64,000 nucleotides of DNA from Pohlia nutans (Eukaryota; Streptophyta; Bryopsida; Bryales; Mniaceae), in assembly GCA_022496805.1 (NCBI GenBank), contig CM040096.1, forward strand, positions 9,487,501 through 9,551,500, given 5' to 3'. Position 1 is the stretch's first letter. Every line of letters starts with the position of its first letter. The notes beneath the pieces were generated by a model, which had not been told where the DNA came from, made no database searches, and worked only from the letters and a program-made list of their open reading frames with translations. Made by a program: the position numbers and the translations under genes. Below, piece by piece: positions 57,415 to 64,000 of the stretch.

Positions 57415-57890
57415 CCCTTGAAACCATGAGTCATGATTTCAAACTATTTTCCACTTTTGACTAGGCTCTTCTTAATACAATATTTGTTGAATACAATTCT
57501 TGTACAAGACGTGAATTTTTTAATGAACTTGTGTTTCACTATTAGGTTAATGCCTAGATTTTTTTTGATCAATTCAAGTTGCAATTAAAAAGTTATTTCT
57601 CAAAAGGTGATATTTTTTGGTTTTGGGCAATTTCGGGTAGTCATGACAAATAGATCCAATTGGTTTTAAATTCTTTATACAAACTCTCAACAAGATTAAT
57701 AGGCTCAAAATCACAAACTAATTTTTGGAGATGAAACTTAACTTGATTTCTCAAATTTTTTTAGTTTAAATATTTTTGAATTTTTTTATTTTACTATGCC
57801 AAAATGGTCTTCAAAGTTTGCTGAGTTCTACAACACTAAATTGTAAGTATGTATGTAAGAAAAAAATAATGCTTTAGTCATCGAATTCTA
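57415..57890. other. AT-rich intergenic
   Basis: Nothing recognised. Confidence 0.35.
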
Positions 57891-57965
57891 ATGGTGGTGA
57901 GTTGGTTAGAGTGTTGAGTCATAAGTGTGAGGTTCCCAGTTTTTAAATCGAGGAGCAACCATCGG
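57891..57965 (+). ncRNA. tRNA-Met-like SINE head or tRNA pseudogene
   Basis: The A-box-like GGTGAGTTGGTTAGAGTG, an anticodon-loop-like GTCATAA (CAT) and a degenerate B region (GGTTCCCAGTTTTTAAATCG) follow tRNA-Met order. No acceptor stem closes it, so it is not a functional tRNA. Confidence 0.45.
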
Positions 57966-58012
57966 TGTAAAGCTTGGCTGCCCGGAGGCGTCGGGAAGCC
58001 AAAAAAAATTTT

Positions 58013-58199
58013 TTGCTCGAAAAATTCAGGCAACAATTTTTTATTATTTTATTATTTTATTATTTTATTTATTTTATTTGACCAGATCAACAAAAAAAAT
58101 CAACAATTTTTTGTTGATTATTGTCCTATATAACTCGTTCAAAACAACTGAAAATATCAACGCTTCTCTGTTGATTTGGACACTGAATTTTCTAGTAGT
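58013..58199. mobile_element. CACTA-type MITE with decayed left end
   Basis: The right terminus TTTTCTAGTAGTG is the complement of the plant CACTA end CACTACTAGAAAA. The left part (GAAAAATTCAGG) matches the inverted continuation only weakly. Confidence 0.4.
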
Positions 58200-59754
58200 G
58201 CTAATCGGCAGAGGCGAATTGGCAGTGAAGAAGGAAAAAAAGTTGTGTATTCGCGACAACTCTGACCCTGACCAGTTTGATTAGGCGCTAGGTGGCTACG
58301 GTCACGATCTCTTGGACACTGCCTCGTTAGTCGGGCTGGTGATGTGAACCCTGACAAATATTATACCCGGACACCAACTTCGGATGAATAAGTAGCTAAA
58401 TGGCGACTTCGAATGAATGAGTAGGTAAATTATCCTTCAAAATCACACTAATTTTTCGCAAGCGATGTTTTCAATTTGCTTTCTAGCATTTGTTTGCCAG
58501 AAATATAAAGGCTGCTTAGGGCCTCCTTACAAGTATCGATGGATAGGTGCATTCACCGATGCCAAAATCTCTAAAGCACTTCCTTGTGCCTCTCTACAAT
58601 GGTTTCTATACTGATATTGGTAAAAGTCATTCATTTGTCACTCACTAATATAAGGTTCATTAGCAGTTAATGAGTCCACCATTTTCAACAGTAGCAGTGT
58701 AGAAGCTTTAACATTAAATACAATGTCTCATCACCACTCTTTAGCTAAAGATGATGTGGCCTTGTCCATGACTCTGAATCTGCTATAGTGATTTGGGAAT
58801 AGTGGCCAAGATTCTGAGGCCAACAAGTAGAAGGGCTAAAGAACCTTATGGATGATCGGTGGTAGTCACTCTTGTCTTTAGGGCTTTCTTTGCGCTTAGT
58901 CTGCTAAACTCAAGGCTAGCTAGGTACCTTTGACTCAGACTCACACAGAGTGAGGAGATCTAGTACACAAACAGGTGCGAACTTAACCAGTATATTTGAA
59001 TATTCCAACTGAGTATTAAATAATATTTTGGCTTTGGAGTAATGAGAATATGAGATTGATTGATATCTACACATGAGAAGAAATGGGTACCAGGTGAGTG
59101 GTGCGTGATGGAGATCAACTCGAGCAGAGTGGCCAAAAGCCCAAAAGTAGACGGTACCTAAAGCATGGGGCGTCGCAATCTGAAACTGTAAATACTTAGA
59201 ATATATAACATCGTCGGCTGTCCTTGGGATTGCAGTGTTAGTGCAGCACCGCGGCGAGACTCTAGCTCGCCTCATGTGTCTAGCTTGTCAAGTCCCTGGC
59301 ACGGCAGTTTCAAGTCTCTAGCTCGCCTCATGTCATCGAGTAATCCAGGTCTCCATTCTCATCATCTTTCACGACTCACCGTTTTTCATGACTGCAGTTT
59401 CTCCTCACCAGCGGGCCATGGCGAGCTGAATCGTCATGAGATGAGGTCCCCATATACTCATCACAGAAATGAGGGGAGCTCGTAAATTTACGGGAAGAAT
59501 TCTAATTCGATCAGCTTGAAAATTTCTGCAGCGCATGCATCTCTATCGTCCTTGCTGGATAGAAAAGAGTTTGATTCCAAAGCTGTACTGCACGCAGTGT
59601 CACTTGTTGAATGTGGTCGATCATGACCGTGAAGTAACTGAAGATTCATCGGGGATTCGTAGCGCCTGAAGGCGGATATATTCGTCATAAGAACTTTAGT
59701 GCAAAAACGCAGATTCTTGCAGGAGACACAAACCTCGGAGGTAGATCGAACCAG
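58200..59754. other. upstream region of the F-box gene
   Basis: No other gene seen. An 18-bp direct repeat CTCTAGCTCGCCTCATGT occurs at 59260-59277 and 59316-59333, 56 bp apart, within about 500 bp of the ATG; it could be a regulatory site. Confidence 0.4.
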
Positions 59755-61971
59755 ATGAACTTGAGAACGCATACTAGTACTGGACCACCCGAGTTGGATT
59801 GTCGGATATGGGGCAACCTGCAACCCGAGCTCGTGGTGAGAATTCTCGCGTTCCTGCCGCTCACGGCGCTCATCCACACGCGCCTAGTGTGCCAGAAATG
59901 GGACCGGGCGATTTACTCCGGCCGGATTCTGGGTGCAACCTTGACGGATTTACTTGGAAGTAAACAAGCGGTAAAGCCTGAAGCCCGCTCCTGGCTGTTT
60001 CTGTTCGAGAATCATAAGCTGCACGCGTTCGACCCCGCGCGCGACGACTGGCAAACGCTCCCAACGCTGCCCTGCGCGCCCAAAACGGCACTCTGCGGCG
60101 CGGCTGGTGGGCTCATGCTGTACGCCACGCGCGCGCCCAAGAGCGAGTTCGTCGTGTTCAATCCCGTCACGCGGTCGTGGAAGAAGCTGCCGCCGCTGCT
60201 CACGCGGCGCCAGCAGCCCGTCGTCGCCGTGTTCATGGATTCTAGATTGGGATACAAGGTGGTGGTGGCGGGGGGGATGGCAGACCGTGACGAGCGCGTG
60301 CTCACCACGGAAGTCTACGACTCTAAGACGGAAAGCTGGCGCGTCGCTTGCCAGAAGTTCCTGAATAACCAGGTGGCCAGTCATGTGTGCGAGGAGATGC
60401 GAACCTCCACGGCGTTCTGCGACGGGACGGTGTACCACATGCGCTTCAACCAGAGGCTCTCCTTCGATCCACGCCGAGGTACTGAATTACACTGCCATGC
60501 ATGCATTTTCCACACCTCCTGACATTGAATAAATTCCTGAAGGCAGGATCACATGATGGAAATCTGACTGGCAGACCATTTCTAGTAAAGTTGGGTGATG
60601 TAAAAAAGTCATGATCGTATGACCTGTTTGAGCTTGAATTGTGAAAATTATCCCGACGGCCGGTTTCTCAAACGCCAATCTTTGGAATGCCAACAGTTCT
60701 GTGAAGCTCTTGTACTCTCCCACTGTCTGGTGTGAGGTTTGGAACGCGCGTACTCTTGTTTAGCCCCAGAGAGGAACAGGAGTTCTTCTTTCTGAATCAG
60801 TCCTTTTTTTTGGCTATCGAAAGCTAAATTGCACCAGGATTTTCTCCTTGGTGACATAACATTCTTTAGCTAGTGTTGCAGCACACTCAGGTTTCGCTTG
60901 TGCAGAGAATCGACATATGAATAGGGAATTGATGATGTGGAACATGTAGAAACGATTGAAAAACAGAAGTTTGTTGAGCTGCCAAGCCATCATTAGGTAG
61001 AGATGGCTTGATTCTCCAAAAGATTACAATTCCTGCAATGATTCTAGCCTGCAATGCTGATTCCCAAGGCTAAACAGTGGTACTGCTAAAGAATGTTATG
61101 GACAGTTCTTTACAAAATTTGGGAGTAAAAATCAATGATTATAGCCAGATATTCTACGTAGAAATATTCAATGGAGCCAGATAACTTCTTGCATCTCTAT
61201 GAATGATTACATTCTTTGATGCATTCTTTGTATGTCGCCAGGTTAATGGAATATATTGAGGATGTTGTTGTTGAACTTTGAATACCAATTCAATGAGCAT
61301 TCAACGTGAAGACCAAAATCACTCAATGTTGCTTATCTGGCCCAACGTCTTGTAATTTTTGTATTAGAGCTCCAACTATTAATCCTTGATTCTGATATGG
61401 CCTGCCAGAGAATCACACGTTCATGGCGTATGACACCAAAGCCGCACGGTGGCGACCGCTGCGAGTGCCGCTACCACCAGACTTGGTGTTCACAGAGTAC
61501 CCGTCGCTGAAGCGCATGTGGAAGGGGCGAGTGCACATCGTGGATGTCCTGCCTCCCGTGCTAGTAGAGTCCCACAAGCGCCTGCTACTGATCGGGTTCC
61601 TGGAATTTGAGGATGGATCCGCCTCCTGCGTCATTGGCGCGGGGATTTGGGAGCTCGTGATCGTTGGAAAAACGAACAAGGCGTGGAGGCCCCTTAGCGT
61701 GATGCCCAACGCGCTCTTCCAACAAGTGTTGTGCCCCGCGGTGCACGGCGTCGCGACAGACCCCGCGAGCTCGTATTTGCAGTACGAGCTCCAGGGCGCC
61801 GCCCACGGGGCGCTTGTGTACGTCTTCCGACCCGCGGGCGGCGTCCTCCTTTGTGACTTGGCGCAGACCCGGCCCACGTGGCGGTCTATTCGGCAGAATG
61901 TGATTGGCGGAGACTCATCGCAGAGTTTGGAGGGGTGTGTCATGGATTTGAGATTGGACACCCTCCTTTAA
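59755..61971 (+). CDS. F-box/kelch-repeat protein
   Basis: Two exons, 59755-60478 and 61409-61971 (TAA), splice CCGAG|GTACTG and TGCCAG|AGAAT, phase closing (RRENHTFMAYD). 428 residues. The N-terminal F-box (about 18-60: IWGNLQPELVVRILAFLPL, RLVCQKWDRAI) would bind SKP1 in an SCF ubiquitin ligase. Kelch-type blades follow (FDPARDDWQTLP, FNPVTRSWKKLPPL, VVVAGGMADRDERVLTTEVY, YDTKAARWRPL) and would bind the substrate, which cannot be predicted. The exons are GC-rich against AT-rich flanks. The 930-bp intron holds a family-F MITE (60855-61100). The ATG is the first in frame. Confidence 0.92.
60855..61100. mobile_element. MITE family F in the F-box gene intron
   Basis: 246 bp, CATAACATTCTTTAGC to GCTAAAGAATGTTATG, inverted relative to the copies at 45254 and 52995. 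The target duplication is uncertain (GA on both sides at most). Confidence 0.85.
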
Positions 61972-62554
61972 TAAGACATGAGAGACGTAACTCTGATTCA
62001 TTTGTGTAAGAATCTATTCATTCAAGGTTCTACATCATTGGCCATAGGACTTTGTCTAGCATGTATGTACTCCATAGGGGGTGTCACTGTGGGAGACTTG
62101 TGTATTGGGAAAGGAGGCGATTCGAACAACGCGATTTCAGGTTTTATTGAGGGATCCGTGAACAGAATGAGAGACTTGTGGTCCAAGATTTCACGTTTCT
62201 ACGAGGGGCCTAATACTTCCAGGTGAACCCATAATTGCGCAGGGTTGGATTTGGAAACAAATGAATGAGTTGGGGGCACCCTTTTATGTGTATATTTGTA
62301 GTTTTGCGGTATTGGCATTGTATTTTAATTATCCTTGCAATTGATTCCTTTCAATTTGTGCCAAAAATAAATAAAATAATGTGTATATTTGTAGACTATT
62401 AAAATTCAATAGAATTGATCTGGACAGACAAAGTGTACAGGAAGAGAATTGCTCACAGAGAAAAGCAACCTCTTTATTGTCATGGCTTGGCCATCAAAAT
62501 GCACGTGATTATATCGGGAGCTCCGTAGCATTGTGATGATATAGTGATGTGTAA

Positions 62555-63528
62555 TTAATCCCGAACTGCCCAACCAGGCATTTATTGCTTGAAGTACAGA
62601 AGCAAGCTCTGTTTTTTCATCCGTCATGCACTTTTTGCAGTGTGGATTTTTTTCTGTATTTTTTACGGGAAATTAACTTCATGCATTTGTGATCCGATTA
62701 GAAAGGAGATGATTTGTGAAAAAGTTATGCCTCATTTCATGTTGCGGTGATTCACCAAATATTTCGAAGATTTTAGTCTGAAAGTGCTCTTGAAAAAATT
62801 AACTCATAAAATTAAGCAATCAAAAAATCTCTGAAAATCACTACACTTGGAGTATTACATTTCAACCCATTGATTACGTACGTCATGAACTCTAGGCTTT
62901 GTACAAAAAAGTTAGACCAAAAAACTGCGTCATATAGGTCTATAATATAAATTGAACGCATTGGCCTATTTAACAACTATTTCAAATACAAAGGCATTAA
63001 GATGTAACAATGGTTCATGTTGCAACCTATGCTCTCTATACAATGGCCAATGCAGTCCCATGCTCTCAATTCTAAAAAAATATTCATATATCGTGAGAAC
63101 CAACATCATTTGCATGTTTGTCAAATTGTGAATATTTTAAATTCTATAAATGTCAACTTCCTTCAATTTTCGTGTACAACAATCTAAAATGATGTATACC
63201 AACATGCCAAGGCACAAAAAGTATTTTTGAAGCTCTAAGAAAAAATTGACAAAATTTAAAGTAGTTCCGAATTATAACGCACAAAACCGAGTTTTAGTCA
63301 TGGCTAGCTTTGAAGTTCATTTTCTTTCAAATCACAATTGAGTTTTTCTTCAAACTTCGATAGTAATGTGTTATATGTTGCATACTACAACTTTTGTATA
63401 TTTTTTTTTGGACTTTGCCCATTGATGCTCATGATATGGTTGTTTGAATGGAAAAGTTTCAAATCAATACTCAGTTTTGTTTGTCACTCTATGTTTTGTC
63501 CAATACCCCTCAGGCTTTTAGGGGTTAA
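62555..63528. mobile_element. TTAA-type MITE, family B-related
   Basis: 974 bp, TTAATCCCGAACTGCCC to CTTTTAGGGGTTAA. The left 300 bp match 4224-4801 (shared TGATTTGTGAAAAA.TTATGCCTC and CTACACTT.GAGTATTACATTTC); the rest diverges. A chimeric or nested copy. Confidence 0.65.
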
Positions 63529-63650
63529 GGAGGTATGGGTTTAGGGTTGCAAGCCTCAGGCAAACAAGTATCATACAGGTACATTCCAACCTTAAATCTC
63601 TTTTCCTTGTGAATCCAAGGCAGTACAGGGATCATCTCTGGCATATTGAC

Positions 63651-63975
63651 TCATTTGTTTCGGTAACAGTTTCTGCAGCCCATTTTTACATGCTCGTCTT
63701 GACGATAGAGAGCTTCATACCGGAATACATTTACAGAATCCTGCCGCGGGAGTAAATTCATTGCAGTGACATTCAAGAGAAACCCGTACAACAACAGATG
63801 GAAGATAACCAAAATCCCGAAGGCAGCGAGAAAGGACAGAAAGAGTGAAAGTCCTCGGCACTGCAATGATGCTTGCACTAACTCTGCAGCGATTTCACAG
63901 CTCCTGTAGAAATTATTAGCACAGATTCTGACAATGGCCAGGGTACCGATGATCGATTCATTCCACTTGCTGTCC
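63651..63975 (-). CDS. last exon of an unidentified membrane protein, partial
   Basis: Open from acceptor GTCCAG|GGACAG at 63975 to TGA at 63651-63653, about 107 residues; the gene continues beyond the window. An amphipathic stretch (GTLAIVRICANNFYRSCEIA) leads to one strong membrane segment (GLSLFLSFLAAFGILVIFHL) and a basic C-terminal tail with CRNCYR. Composition and the consensus acceptor support a real exon. I do not recognise the family. Confidence 0.5.
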
Positions 63976-64000
63976 CTGGACCTTCACCTCCCAACATGTT

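Noticed and set aside
61978..62226. 82-codon ORF downstream of the F-box gene
   Set aside because: It lies in the probable 3' UTR, with no independent signal or recognised motif.
1..64000. CRISPR arrays, operons, ribosome binding sites
   Set aside because: Eukaryotic sequence; repeats found are minisatellites or transposon ends, not regularly spaced arrays.

Overview
The window is nuclear DNA of a land plant. It holds spliced genes with GT..AG introns, a plant-type uL30/RPL7 ribosomal protein gene with an AAACCCTAA telo-box at its 5' end, an F-box/kelch gene, and long AT-rich intergenic DNA packed with plant transposons (Ty3/gypsy, PIF/Harbinger with Tourist-like MITEs, CACTA-type MITEs, Stowaway). 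I cannot name the species. The mix of Tc1-type and TTAA-specific elements would be unusual for a flowering plant, so a non-seed plant is my guess.

Layout. 1-3127: 3' part of an uncharacterised, low-complexity protein gene (+), with a Tourist-like MITE in its last intron. 3937-9445: TTAA-flanked MITEs around an orphan 438-codon ORF. 10077-25300: a multi-exon gene of unknown function on the minus strand, split by a 10.9-kb Ty3/gypsy element (13755-24662) inserted exactly at the 5' splice site of its first coding intron, in the same orientation. 26340-30139: a decayed unknown coding region, a Tc1 (DD34E) transposase fossil and a TTAA MITE. 30956-32644: RPL7 (-), with two introns carrying MITEs. 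34805-42389: Harbinger-like MITEs and one full-length PIF/Harbinger element with both genes, each broken by a single in-frame stop. 43689-58200: a dense transposon graveyard (nested TTAA MITEs, CACTA hairpins, a Stowaway, an element with long inverted arms). 59755-61971: F-box/kelch gene (+). 62555-63528: a TTAA MITE. 63651-63975: last exon of a membrane-protein gene (-) that continues past the window.

The main discovery is at least 17 copies, in several subfamilies, of short non-coding elements bounded by TTAA with termini of the type TTAACCC(C/T)(T)(T)A.... This is the signature of piggyBac-superfamily transposition, which is rarely described in plants. They cover about 10 kb of the window, nest in one another and in other MITEs, and several subfamilies share a subterminal 15-bp palindrome. 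The other notable signals are in the Ty3/gypsy element: extreme over-representation of GTCGAC, two in-frame UAG codons separating gag, protease and RT, a lost integrase aspartate despite nearly identical LTRs, and regeneration of the host splice donor. All calls come from reading the sequence; no database search was run.
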